NCBI GenBank assembly: GCA_945872375.1 | Contig: CAMBYR010000003.1 | Coordinates: 1-29,525 of the forward strand | Origin: an uncultured Blautia sp. | GTDB lineage: Bacteria; Bacillota; Clostridia; Lachnospirales; Lachnospiraceae | Direction of reading: 5' to 3' | DNA: 29,525 nt | In this document: piece by piece, positions 15,763 to 22,959 of the stretch | Numbering within the stretch: the first letter of the stretch is position 1 | Layout of the letters: every line of letters begins with the position of its first letter | Program-made: the position numbers and the translations under genes | Notes under the pieces: model-generated | The model's input: the letters and a program-made list of their open reading frames with translations, nothing else | What the model was told of the DNA's origin: nothing | Database searches by the model: none

Positions 15763-16434
15763 TCATCCTCCGATCCGATAGCCCACACCCCGGACTGTCT
15801 CGATATAATTGCCGGCCTCTCCCAGCTTCTGCCGAAGTGTCCGGACATGCACATCTACCGTACGGGTCTCACCGTCAAAATCATATCCCCATATCTGGCA
15901 GAGAATCTGATTTCTGGTAAGGACAATTTCCTTGTTTTCCATCAGATACTGAAGAAGTTCAAATTCTTTGCGGGTAAGCTCCACCTTCACGCCATTCACG
16001 CGAACCTCATGTTTCCCCACAAGAATACAGATATCTCCATAAGAAAGAGTTTTGTTTTCCGGATGATTTCTGGAGCATCTTCGAAGGACAGCTTTTACCC
16101 TGGCCACAAACTCCATCATACCAAAGGGCTTTGTAACATAGTCATCCGCTCCGGTCTCCAGCCCACGCACCTTATCAAATTCGGCATCCTTGGCAGTGAC
16201 CATGATCACCGGAATCTCCCGGGTGGCAGAGGATGATTTCAGTTTCTCCAGAACCTGGTATCCGTCTTCTCCGGGAAGCATGATATCCAGAAGAATCAGC
16301 TCCGGTGTTTCTTTTTTCAGTGCTTCCCACAATTCCCTGCTGTCTGCACATCCCATCGCCTGAAAACCGGTGGTTTCCAGCGTATAAACAAGCAGTTCCC
16401 GGATATTCTGTTCGTCCTCGACACAAAAGATCAT
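15763..16434 (-). CDS. OmpR/PhoB-family response regulator
   Basis: The DNA-binding partner of the kinase that follows it. From the ATG at 16434 it has 223 residues: a receiver domain (1-119) with the acidic pocket E6-D7, phosphoacceptor Asp50, Thr80 and Lys102, and a winged-helix trans_reg_C domain (about 130-222) with the usual RTVDVHVRTLRQKL recognition region. The frame opens at a GTG (16443), but that codon touches the GAGGGAG ribosome site; the ATG three codons later is 8 bases away and gives the MIFCVEDE start common in Clostridia. The gap to the upstream transporter is 81 bp with no clear promoter or terminator, so a transporter-regulator-kinase operon is likely. Its probable targets include the boxes at 18377-18456. 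Confidence 0.94.
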   Translation of the reverse strand: MIFCVEDEQNIRELLVYTLETTGFQAMGCADSRELWEALKKETPELILLDIMLPGEDGYQVLEKLKSSSATREIPVIMVTAKDAEFDKVRGLETGADDYVTKPFGMMEFVARVKAVLRRCSRNHPENKTLSYGDICILVGKHEVRVNGVKVELTRKEFELLQYLMENKEIVLTRNQILCQIWGYDFDGETRTVDVHVRTLRQKLGEAGNYIETVRGVGYRIGG

Positions 16435-16515
16435 GATCTTCACTCCCTCATTTTTTCATTATTCCTGTTTCAGAACACTGCCGCTGTCCCATGCAAAGAC
16501 CGTCCTGTTTTTATT

Positions 16516-18282
16516 TCACGGAAGCGCATACTGCTTACGCACTTCCTCCAGTTCGTGAATAAATACGGTACTTTCTGTTTTCAGGTCATCCAGATGGCTG
16601 TGTGTATCATAAAGGTCCTCACGAACCTGAGTAATACAGACACCAATGTTGGAGCAGTGATCGGCAATACGTTCCAGGCTCGTCGTGATATCCGAAAGGA
16701 TAAATCCCATTTCAATGGTACAGGTTCCCGACTGAAGCCGCTGTATATGACGATATTTCAGCTCCTTGCAGAGTTCATCGATACATTCCTCCAGAGGCTC
16801 GATCCTTACTGCCATCTTTACATCCTGTTTGTCAAAAACAGTATACGTCAGCTGGACGATGTCCTCCACCGCCTGGGAAAGAACGCCCAGCTCTTCCATT
16901 GCATTTTTGGAAAAAGCCGCCCCTTTCTGATAGAGTTCCTGGGCAGATTCCATAATGTTTACCGCGTGGTCGGAGATTCTTTCAAAATCTCCGATACAGT
17001 GAAGCATAATGGCTACACTGTGGCCGTCATGCTCTGATAACTGTTTGTTGCTGAGCTTTACAAGATAAGTACCAAGCTCATCCTCATAACGGTCTACCTT
17101 GGATTCCATCTGATCCACCTGCAGCGCTTTTTCTTCGTCATAATTTCCGATCAGGCTTAACGCAAGCCGAAGGGACTTATGCGCTTCCCAGGCCATATGT
17201 CTGGCTGCTGTTCTTCCCTGCTCCACTGCAAATGCAGGTTTTTCCAGAAAACGTGATTCCAGAATCATAAACTCCTGGTCTTCCGCACTGATTTCCTTTT
17301 CATCTTTTTTATCCCGGATCGTGAGATAAGCAAGCTTCTCCAGCAGGCCGGTAAACGGAAGCCAGCAGACAGTCGCCGTAATATTAAAGATACTGTGGAT
17401 GACCGCAATACCTGCCGGCCCTGCTGCCTCATTCATAAATTCCAGATGGACAATGGAATTGATCAGATAAAAGCCTGCCATAAATACAAGAGTTCCGATG
17501 AGATTGAAATATAAGTGGATCATTGCCGCTCTCTGCGCATTTTTCTTTGCACCGATGGCAGAAAGAAGTGCCGTCACACAGGTACCGATATTCTGTCCCA
17601 TAATGATCGGCAGCGCAACACTGTAGCGGACAGCTCCTGTCACACAGAGAGCCTGCAGGATACCCACCGATGCCGATGAAGACTGGATGACCGCTGTCAG
17701 CACCGTACCTGCCAGCACACCCAGAATCGGATTGGAAAATTTCAGAAGGATACCGGTAAATTCCGGTACATCTGCCAGCGGTTTTACCGCACCGCTCATG
17801 GTCTCCATTCCGAACATCAGGACCGCAAAGCCAACAAGAATCGTTCCAATGTCTTTTTTCTTAGGACTTTTTACAAACATCAGGAAGATCACTCCCACCA
17901 TGGCCAGCACCGGTGAAAAGGAGCTTGGCTTCAGCAGGCGCAGAAAGAAATTGCTGCTCTCGATTCCTGCAAGGCTTAGGATCCAGGAGGTTGCCGTGGT
18001 ACCGATATTGGCACCCATGATAATCCCCGCTGCCTGAGAGAGTTTCATAATACCTGAGTTTACAAATCCGACCACCATAACCGTCGTAGCGGAAGATGAC
18101 TGGATTACCGCAGTTACAGCCGCCCCCAGAAGTACCGCTTTCAGCGGACTTGAGGTAAGATTTTCAAGAATACGTTCCAGCTTGCCGCCGGATACCCTGG
18201 CCAGTCCGTCTCCCATCACACTCATTCCATACAGGAACATGGCAAGACCGCCAAAAAGAGTTAAAAAGCTGAAAAAGTCCAT
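16516..18282 (-). CDS. Na/Pi cotransporter family protein with PhoU-like tail
   Basis: A NptA/PNaS-type membrane protein, expected to move phosphate with sodium. The first ~320 of 588 residues form the membrane part as two inverted repeats, each with the family signature: QSSSAT at 61-66 with GANIGTTATS (90-99), and QSSSAS at 200-205 with GQNIGTCVTA (229-238). The rest (about 345-588) is a helical PhoU-like cytoplasmic domain with the SDHAVNIMES and RIADHCSNIG metal-binding-type helices, which in such fusions probably gates or senses phosphate. AAGGAG six bases before the ATG fixes the start. It heads the operon with the two-component system and is preceded by PhoP-box-like repeats, so expression under phosphate limitation is expected. 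Confidence 0.94.
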   Translation of the reverse strand: MDFFSFLTLFGGLAMFLYGMSVMGDGLARVSGGKLERILENLTSSPLKAVLLGAAVTAVIQSSSATTVMVVGFVNSGIMKLSQAAGIIMGANIGTTATSWILSLAGIESSNFFLRLLKPSSFSPVLAMVGVIFLMFVKSPKKKDIGTILVGFAVLMFGMETMSGAVKPLADVPEFTGILLKFSNPILGVLAGTVLTAVIQSSSASVGILQALCVTGAVRYSVALPIIMGQNIGTCVTALLSAIGAKKNAQRAAMIHLYFNLIGTLVFMAGFYLINSIVHLEFMNEAAGPAGIAVIHSIFNITATVCWLPFTGLLEKLAYLTIRDKKDEKEISAEDQEFMILESRFLEKPAFAVEQGRTAARHMAWEAHKSLRLALSLIGNYDEEKALQVDQMESKVDRYEDELGTYLVKLSNKQLSEHDGHSVAIMLHCIGDFERISDHAVNIMESAQELYQKGAAFSKNAMEELGVLSQAVEDIVQLTYTVFDKQDVKMAVRIEPLEECIDELCKELKYRHIQRLQSGTCTIEMGFILSDITTSLERIADHCSNIGVCITQVREDLYDTHSHLDDLKTESTVFIHELEEVRKQYALP

Positions 18283-18322
18283 GATTTTCTCCTTTTCCTA
18301 AGTAATTTTCAAAGCCTCCTGC

Positions 18323-18365
18323 CATTCCGTACAACTGAAACAACTGAAACAAATCATACGGAATG
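18323..18365 (-). promoter_or_regulatory. Hairpin leader of the Na/Pi operon with internal tandem repeat
   Basis: A perfect 9-bp inverted repeat, CATTCCGTA (18323-18331) and TACGGAATG (18357-18365), begins close to the predicted transcription start. Its 25-nt loop contains a tandem 9-base repeat (ACAACTGAA twice on the plus strand, 18331-18348). It would form a stem-loop at the very 5' end of the mRNA. Confidence 0.55.
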
Positions 18366-18366
18366 A

Positions 18367-18456
18367 TTATTAGGATTGTAAAAAATCTTTGTAAAATCTT
18401 CTCCAGCCCAATGTTAAATCTTTGTAAAATATCGTTTTTTGTAAAATTTAAGTTAA
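18367..18456 (-). promoter_or_regulatory. PhoP-box-like array and promoter of the Na/Pi operon
   Basis: Six TT(T/A)AC(A/T)-type hexamers occur on the minus strand: TTAACT (18456-18451), TTTACA (18445-18440), TTTACA (18428-18423), TTAACA (18417-18412), TTTACA (18395-18390) and TTTACA (18382-18377). Two adjacent pairs are spaced exactly 11 bp start to start and another step is 22 bp, as in Bacillus PhoP boxes (TTHAHA, about 5-bp gap). The hexamer at 18395-18390 also serves as a -35, 17 bp from a weak -10 TAATAA (18372-18367), the layout of an activator-dependent promoter. Confidence 0.7.
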
Positions 18457-18463
18457 AAGTTAC

Positions 18464-18964
18464 TTAAAAACCTCTGATTTCTTCGTCCTCAGAGCCTGTT
18501 TTATCGATGGAACGTATGATCAGATAGTAGCTGTAGCTGTCATTCACCTTCACTTCCACACGCTCTCCTTTTTTTCTTCCCTTCAGCGCACGGCCGATCG
18601 GGGACTCTATACTGACACGATTTTCCAGAGAATTTCCGCGGATAGAGGTCACCAGCTTATACTTTTCAACTTCTCCGTCCTCTTCAAATTCCACTTCCAC
18701 AATATCGTCCATGCCCACTTCATCCTCGCGGGAGGTATCCTCCACCACAATGGCTGTCTTCAGCATCTTTTCCAGATAACGGATTCTGCTTTCATTTTGA
18801 TTTTTGTGTCTTTTGGCAGCGTAATATTCAAAGTTTTCACTGAGATCTCCCTGAGCGCGGGCTTCCTTGACCGCCTCAATGGCATCCTTGCGGATCACCA
18901 GTTTCCGGTGCTCGATCTCCTGTTCAATCTTCTCTATATCTCGTTTTGTCAGTTTTTCTCTCAT
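18464..18964 (-). CDS. GreA/GreB-family transcription elongation factor
   Basis: Rescues backtracked RNA polymerase by stimulating cleavage of the transcript 3' end. The 166 residues give an N-terminal antiparallel coiled coil (about 4-78) whose tip carries the catalytic acids in GDLSEN (Asp40 and Glu43), and a C-terminal FKBP-like domain with SPIGRALKGRKKGE. A short acidic extension, SEDEE, precedes the end. Because the tip acids are kept, it should be cleavage-competent and not one of the inhibitor-type paralogues. Start: ATG at 18964 with AAGGAG nine bases upstream; the longer frame to 19003 has no such site. It is not beside lysS, where the main greA often is in Clostridia, so it may be a second copy. 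Confidence 0.9.
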   Translation of the reverse strand: MREKLTKRDIEKIEQEIEHRKLVIRKDAIEAVKEARAQGDLSENFEYYAAKRHKNQNESRIRYLEKMLKTAIVVEDTSREDEVGMDDIVEVEFEEDGEVEKYKLVTSIRGNSLENRVSIESPIGRALKGRKKGERVEVKVNDSYSYYLIIRSIDKTGSEDEEIRGF

Positions 18965-19039
18965 TTTCCAGGTCTCCTTATTCCAAACATGCAGTCCCTT
19001 CACCAGCTGTTTTCGGTTTTTGTCAAAGCTGCTTCCTTC

Positions 19040-19068
19040 AGTCTATGCTTTCTCCGAAAAAAAGTCAA
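19040..19068 (-). promoter_or_regulatory. Promoter of the GreA-family gene
   Basis: On the minus strand TTGACT (19068-19063), a 17-bp spacer and TAGACT (19045-19040). The -35 lies inside the T-rich tail of the terminator at 19073-19117. Confidence 0.65.
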
Positions 19069-19072
19069 ATAT

Positions 19073-19117
19073 AAAGTACGCCGGGGCAAAAACAGCATTC
19101 CTCTCCCGGCGTACTTT
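19073..19117 (-). terminator. Terminator of the yedE-TusA-DUF3343 operon
   Basis: AAAGTACGCCGGG (19073-19085) is the exact complement of CCCGGCGTACTTT (19105-19117), a 13-bp stem with a 19-nt loop. It begins three bases after the DUF3343 stop and is followed on the minus strand by a broken T-rich run. Confidence 0.85.
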
Positions 19118-19119
19118 TT

Positions 19120-19365
19120 CTAACCTTCCGCTTCGTAAACTTTACAGAAGGTGTCTCCTTTTATCTGTACGATCTTTTCCATCTCCTCATTTTTTTCAGG
19201 AAAAGTCTCTTCCCCTGACGCCTGAAATTTCACACAGGTTCCGCAGGAAGAGCTCAGGTTCCTGGGCACCGGCATCACCGCAGCCCGAAGTCCGATAGCT
19301 TCGCATGCTTTTTTAAATCGAATGGCACCAAAATGAGAATAAAATGTGGCTATGTATTCTTTCAT
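19120..19365 (-). CDS. DUF3343 protein (putative Se/S carrier-like)
   Basis: An 81-residue cytoplasmic protein of the DUF3343 family, described in Pfam as a putative selenium/sulfur carrier-like domain. The conserved VPRNLSSSCGTC segment (33-44) presents C41 and C44 as a CxxC pair; C21 and C74 are additional. The protein is short, with no membrane segment. Its ATG overlaps the TGA of the TusA-like gene (ATGA, 19362-19365), so the two are translated together, and they follow yedE in one transcript. A role as a small thiol or selenol acceptor next to TusA is inferred from the context; no activity is proven by the sequence. Confidence 0.88.
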   Translation of the reverse strand: MKEYIATFYSHFGAIRFKKACEAIGLRAAVMPVPRNLSSSCGTCVKFQASGEETFPEKNEEMEKIVQIKGDTFCKVYEAEG

Positions 19366-19568
19366 TTTCTGATATGAAGAACGAAATCTTCTCCCTGTTC
19401 CTTCACCGTTACCTGATATCCCTGGTGCACGGCAAATCGGGAAACATTTTCCTTCGCAGTTACATTATCCACCAGCACCTGATACTCCTTCTCTTTAGAA
19501 ACAAACGCATTTTTTGTCAAAATCACAGGCTCCGGACAGGAAAGTCCTCTTGCATCAACTGTTTTCAT
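19362..19568 (-). CDS. TusA-family sulfur/selenium carrier (YedF-like)
   Basis: A 68-residue single TusA domain. The active-site motif is C11-P-E-P at the start of the first helix, and the D-x-R-G-L-x-CP pattern is intact; TusA proteins carry a persulfide on this cysteine. Canonical selenium-associated YedF proteins have an extra C-terminal DsrE-like half; this one has only the TusA half, and the next gene (DUF3343, overlapping by 4 bp) may provide the partner domain. Lies 23 bp after yedE. AAGGAGA precedes the ATG. In this context selenium is a plausible cargo, but a role in ordinary sulfur transfer is equally compatible with the motif. Confidence 0.9.
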   Translation of the reverse strand: MKTVDARGLSCPEPVILTKNAFVSKEKEYQVLVDNVTAKENVSRFAVHQGYQVTVKEQGEDFVLHIRK

Positions 19569-19591
19569 CGAACATTCTCCTTTTTTATTTC

Positions 19592-20671
19592 TTATGCTTC
19601 CTGTTTTCTGGAATTCAGGACTGCAATGACAGCAACCACCACAAGTCCGATCACCACTGCAATTTTACCGTTGGCTGTAGGGCCTTCCCCGGAGGAAGCC
19701 AGTCCAAAATTGTGGGCAAATGCCGCACCTGCCATCAGTCCGAATACGGTAACCGCCGAATCGGTATTTCCTTCTCCGGACAGGACAAGCTGACGAAGCG
19801 GGCAGCCTCCCAGAAGGACACAGCCAAAGCCTGCAAGCATCATGCCCAGAGCATTCCAGAGACCGTCTGTATGGGCAATGGGCTGACCTGCAAATCCGGG
19901 GTTAAAATATGCGGTTCCTGTCACTGTGCCAAGGATCACATTGGCTGCAAGGGCGCTGAGGATAATGGCTGCAAAACCGATGATCAGTTTGTATTCCCGG
20001 AAAAGCACCAGGTCACGGATCCCGCCAACCATGCAGAGGCGGGTCTTCTGTGCCAGAACACCAACGATCAGTCCTGCTGCAAGGGAAATCAGGATGGCCG
20101 CATGCTTTGCTCCCGGTCCTCCTTCCGGCTCTGTAAAATGAATAAATGCCGGAGCCGCTGCCAGCAGGATCAGAAAAGCGATCTGGACAGCAGGGAAAAT
20201 CGCACCTTCCGCCCATGGCATTTTATAGGAACGCTTCAGGGTATAGCCGCGTTTCAGGAAAAAGACGCCGATCAGGATACCAAGCGCAAATCCGAAAAGT
20301 CCGAAAAGAGCATTTCCGTCTCCGCCTGCGATTCTTAAGATCATTCGAAACGGGCATCCCAGAAACATCAGGCATCCGATCATGACAAAGACACCAAGTG
20401 TGAATCGGGTTACAGGTGCACTTCCGCCTCTTGCCTTAAATTCCTTTCCTGCCAGCGCTGCAATGCACGCACCAAGCACAAGGCCAATAATTTCCGGACG
20501 GATATACTGTACGGCTGCTGCTGAATGCAGGCCAAGTGCTCCTGAAGTATCTCTCAGAAAACATGCGATACAGAATCCCATATTCACAGGATTTCCAAAA
20601 AATACCAGCGCAGCAGAAATCACTCCAATGATGATCCCGGCTGCTGCAATAAAGGTTTTTTCTTGCTTCAT
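19592..20671 (-). CDS. yedE: YedE-family putative selenium transporter
   Basis: A 359-residue polytopic membrane protein with about nine or ten hydrophobic segments. It shows an internal twofold pattern typical of the YeeE/YedE fold: first half GFCIACFLRD (32-41; C34, C37) and GCPFRM (105-110), second half RLCMVGGIRD (211-220; C213) and GGCPLRQ (288-294; C290). These buried cysteines and arginines line the pore in the thiosulfate-importing relatives. The selenium version of the family is recognised mainly by co-occurrence with selD, a TusA-like protein and DUF3343, two of which follow it here. GGAGAAAATAA precedes the ATG. The substrate (selenium or a sulfur compound) is inferred, not shown. 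Confidence 0.9.
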   Translation of the reverse strand: MKQEKTFIAAAGIIIGVISAALVFFGNPVNMGFCIACFLRDTSGALGLHSAAAVQYIRPEIIGLVLGACIAALAGKEFKARGGSAPVTRFTLGVFVMIGCLMFLGCPFRMILRIAGGDGNALFGLFGFALGILIGVFFLKRGYTLKRSYKMPWAEGAIFPAVQIAFLILLAAAPAFIHFTEPEGGPGAKHAAILISLAAGLIVGVLAQKTRLCMVGGIRDLVLFREYKLIIGFAAIILSALAANVILGTVTGTAYFNPGFAGQPIAHTDGLWNALGMMLAGFGCVLLGGCPLRQLVLSGEGNTDSAVTVFGLMAGAAFAHNFGLASSGEGPTANGKIAVVIGLVVVAVIAVLNSRKQEA

Positions 20672-20706
20672 TTATTTTCTCCTTCCTTTCTCTTTCTTTC
20701 CCTATA

Positions 20707-20760
20707 AGGATATCATTTTTCCTGATCACAGACCAATTAATTATAAAATCTTTTTAATGG
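20707..20760. promoter_or_regulatory. Divergent control region of the selenium-type cluster
   Basis: The 158-bp gap (20672-20829) feeds both arms. An imperfect inverted repeat, CCAATTAA (20733-20740) and TTTAATGG (20753-20760), is a candidate LysR operator. For yedE two poor promoters can be drawn on the minus strand: TATAAT at 20745-20740 with no -35, or TTGGTC (20736-20731), 18 bp, TATCCT (20712-20707). Both overlap the repeat. Confidence 0.35.
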
Positions 20761-20786
20761 TTTTTATAGATTATATCGATAAATTC

Positions 20787-20795
20787 TGTTACAAT
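20787..20795 (+). promoter_or_regulatory. Extended -10 promoter of the class V aminotransferase gene
   Basis: TGT-TACAAT at 20787-20795, with only a weak -35 (TAGATT, 17 bp upstream). The leader is about 28 nt and carries ACGGAG before the ATG at 20830. A weak -35 fits dependence on the adjacent LysR regulator. Confidence 0.6.
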
Positions 20796-20829
20796 CAGAG
20801 AAAGCACAAAATGAACGGAGAATTTACAT

Positions 20830-21999
20830 ATGGAACAGATCTATCTTGACCAGGCCAGCACCTCTTTTCCGAAAGCACCTTCTGTTGCCCGCGCTGTTTA
20901 TGAATATCTGGACGGCTATGCCGTCAATGTAAACCGGGGTGGCTACACCTCCGCCTATTCTGTGGAGGAGATCGTCTATGAAACCAGAGAACAGCTCTGC
21001 CGTCTTTTTCATTTCCCGGAATCCAGGAATGTGATCTTTACCGGAAATGTGACAGCCAGCCTGAACATCCTGCTGAAGGGACTCCTGAAAAAGGGGGATC
21101 ATGTACTGGTATCCTCTATGGAGCATAATGCAGTTATGCGGCCGCTCACGCAGCTTCTGGAAGAAGGCATCACCTTTGACAGAATTCCCTGCATGCCGGA
21201 CGGAAGTCTCTGCATATCCCGTGTGGAATCCATGATCACGCCCCGGACCAGGGTGCTGGTATGCCTCCATGCTTCCAATGTCTGCGGTACCATCATGCCT
21301 GTCAGAGAGCTGGGAAGGCTTTGCCAAAAGCACGGCATCACCTTTATTCTCGACAGTGCCCAGACAGCCGGTATTCTCCCGATCGATATGGAAGAAATGA
21401 ACATTGACGCCCTGGCCTTCACGGGGCATAAAGGCCTTCGCGGGCCGCAGGGAATCGGCGGTTTTCTCGTGAAGGAGGAGCTTGTAAAAAACATGAAACC
21501 GCTCCTGTCCGGAGGTACCGGAAGTATTTCCCACACCGAAGAAATCCCCGATTTTCTCCCTGATAAATTCGAGCCCGGCACACCAAATCTTCCCGGGATC
21601 ATTGGCCTTCATGCCGCCCTCTCTGATCTGGAAAACCGGAACACCCCCTCCATGGAGGACATGTTCCTGCATGAAATGCATCTGACAGATCAGTTTCTTT
21701 CCGGGCTCAGGGCACTGGATCCGACGGGAAATGTCCTTCGCATCATCGGCAGGCCGGACACCTCCCGGCGCTGTGCCGTCGTATCCATTCAGACCCTTCA
21801 AAAGGACATGGCCGAAGCGGCATGGCTTTTGGATACTCAATATGGAATCATGACAAGGGTGGGACTTCACTGCGCTCCGGCTGCCCACAGGACACTGGGA
21901 ACCTATCCTCTGGGAACCATTCGTTTTTCCTTTGGCCCGGAAAATACCGAAGATGAAATTCAGATGGCGCTCGATGCACTGAAACAGATTCTCATTTAA
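20830..21999 (+). CDS. Class V aminotransferase / cysteine desulfurase family (EF2568-type)
   Basis: A PLP enzyme of the SufS-like branch of cysteine desulfurases, probably releasing sulfur or selenium from cysteine or selenocysteine. In 389 residues, cofactor and catalytic positions are all visible: His99 in MEHN, Asp175 and Gln178 in DSAQ, Schiff-base Lys201 in TGHKG, mobile Cys348 in GLHCAP, and Arg365 in the IRFSFG strand that binds the substrate carboxylate. The R-x-G-x-H-C-A spacing is that of group II (SufS/CsdA), which normally hands sulfur to a SufE- or TusA-like acceptor. This subfamily commonly lies in selenium gene clusters. The LysR gene follows 15 bp later. Donor and acceptor identity are inferred. 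Confidence 0.9.
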   Translation: MEQIYLDQASTSFPKAPSVARAVYEYLDGYAVNVNRGGYTSAYSVEEIVYETREQLCRLFHFPESRNVIFTGNVTASLNILLKGLLKKGDHVLVSSMEHNAVMRPLTQLLEEGITFDRIPCMPDGSLCISRVESMITPRTRVLVCLHASNVCGTIMPVRELGRLCQKHGITFILDSAQTAGILPIDMEEMNIDALAFTGHKGLRGPQGIGGFLVKEELVKNMKPLLSGGTGSISHTEEIPDFLPDKFEPGTPNLPGIIGLHAALSDLENRNTPSMEDMFLHEMHLTDQFLSGLRALDPTGNVLRIIGRPDTSRRCAVVSIQTLQKDMAEAAWLLDTQYGIMTRVGLHCAPAAHRTLGTYPLGTIRFSFGPENTEDEIQMALDALKQILI

Positions 22000-22014
22000 C
22001 AAAAGGAGACCTTT

Positions 22015-22920
22015 ATGGAATTTAAGCAACTGGAAGCCTTTGTGGCAGTCGTGGATTACAACAGTTTTTCTGAAGCCGCGAGGCGTTTATACCTTACCCA
22101 GCCAACCATCAGCGCTCATATCCGTGCCCTGGAAACAGAGCTGAATTCCCGTCTGATTATCCGGACGACCAAAAAACTGACCATCACGGCCAGAGGTTAT
22201 CAGCTCTATGACTGTGCCGTACAGATGCTGCACATGCGGAGCAATCTCATCGATGAATTTACCGGAGCAAACAAAAAGATCATTGATATCGGAGTGTCCA
22301 CCATCCCCTCCTCCTACCTGCTTCCCGATCTTCTGACAGCCTTTGGCCGGCAGAACGAAAACATTTTTTTCCATTCCTGGCAGTCCGACAGTCAGGGAGC
22401 CATCCAGAAGGTTCTCGACGGAAGCGTGGACCTGAGTCTTACAGGTCTTCGGACAGAAGAAGAAGACTGCTGTTTTCTGCCTTTCTGTCAGGATACCCTT
22501 GTTCTTGCCACACCGGTAAACGAAAAATACCTGAAAATGAAAAAGGAGGATGCCGCATTCCGGGACTTTCTGAAGGAACCGTTTATTCTACGGGAAACAG
22601 GCTCCGGCACCAGAAAGGAAATGGATTTTTTTCTGGAAAAGCAGGGAATTTCCGACTCCGAGCTTCATGTGATCGCCCGGATGAACGACCTGGAATCCAT
22701 CAAAAAATCCATCGTGAAGGGGCTTGGAATTTCCATTCTGTCTGCCCGCTCCGTGATGGATCTTGAAAAAACAAAGCAGATCCTTTTATTTCCTTTAAAA
22801 GAATCTGCTCATGAACGTCAGTTTTATATTGTCTACAGTAAACATCGGATTCTGAAGCCCCACGTCAAACAGTTTATTCAATTCGTCAGAAACTATTATC
22901 AGACTCCGGGAGCTCTTTAA
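22015..22920 (+). CDS. LysR-family regulator, selenium-cluster type
   Basis: A 301-residue transcription factor with an N-terminal winged helix-turn-helix (1-60, including the typical FSEAARRLYLTQPTISAHI helices) and a C-terminal periplasmic-binding-like effector domain (about 88-295). GGAGA precedes the ATG. It is co-transcribed with the desulfurase-like gene and divergent from yedE, so it most likely controls both arms from the gap at 20672-20829. LysR proteins of this kind are a known companion of selenium-metabolism genes. Its effector cannot be predicted. The stop codon lies within the loop of the terminator hairpin at 22902-22934. Confidence 0.92.
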   Translation: MEFKQLEAFVAVVDYNSFSEAARRLYLTQPTISAHIRALETELNSRLIIRTTKKLTITARGYQLYDCAVQMLHMRSNLIDEFTGANKKIIDIGVSTIPSSYLLPDLLTAFGRQNENIFFHSWQSDSQGAIQKVLDGSVDLSLTGLRTEEEDCCFLPFCQDTLVLATPVNEKYLKMKKEDAAFRDFLKEPFILRETGSGTRKEMDFFLEKQGISDSELHVIARMNDLESIKKSIVKGLGISILSARSVMDLEKTKQILLFPLKESAHERQFYIVYSKHRILKPHVKQFIQFVRNYYQTPGAL

Positions 22921-22934
22921 CGCATCCCGGAGTC
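22902..22934. terminator. Terminator-like hairpin between lysR and pyk
   Basis: GACTCCGGGA (22902-22911) pairs perfectly with TCCCGGAGTC (22925-22934) around a 13-nt loop that holds the lysR stop codon. There is no tight T-run on either side, so efficiency is uncertain. It is the only stop signal seen between the two convergent genes. Confidence 0.55.
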
Positions 22935-22959
22935 CATTTCTGCTCCTCTGTTTTTGGCC

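Noticed and set aside
15762..15854. N-terminal extension of the histidine kinase
   Set aside because: It would overlap the response regulator coding region; the ATG at 15761 has GGAGG at the right distance.
18327..18360. CRISPR-like short repeats
   Set aside because: Only two copies of a 9-base unit in direct tandem, with no spacers and no cas genes.
18283..18463. Riboswitch in the long leader of the Na/Pi operon
   Set aside because: The repeats lie upstream of the predicted transcription start and fit DNA-binding boxes; no known riboswitch core is visible in the short leader.
20824..22029. 401-codon open frame antisense to the class V aminotransferase
   Set aside because: The plus-strand gene has every PLP-enzyme residue; the antisense product has no coherent domain.
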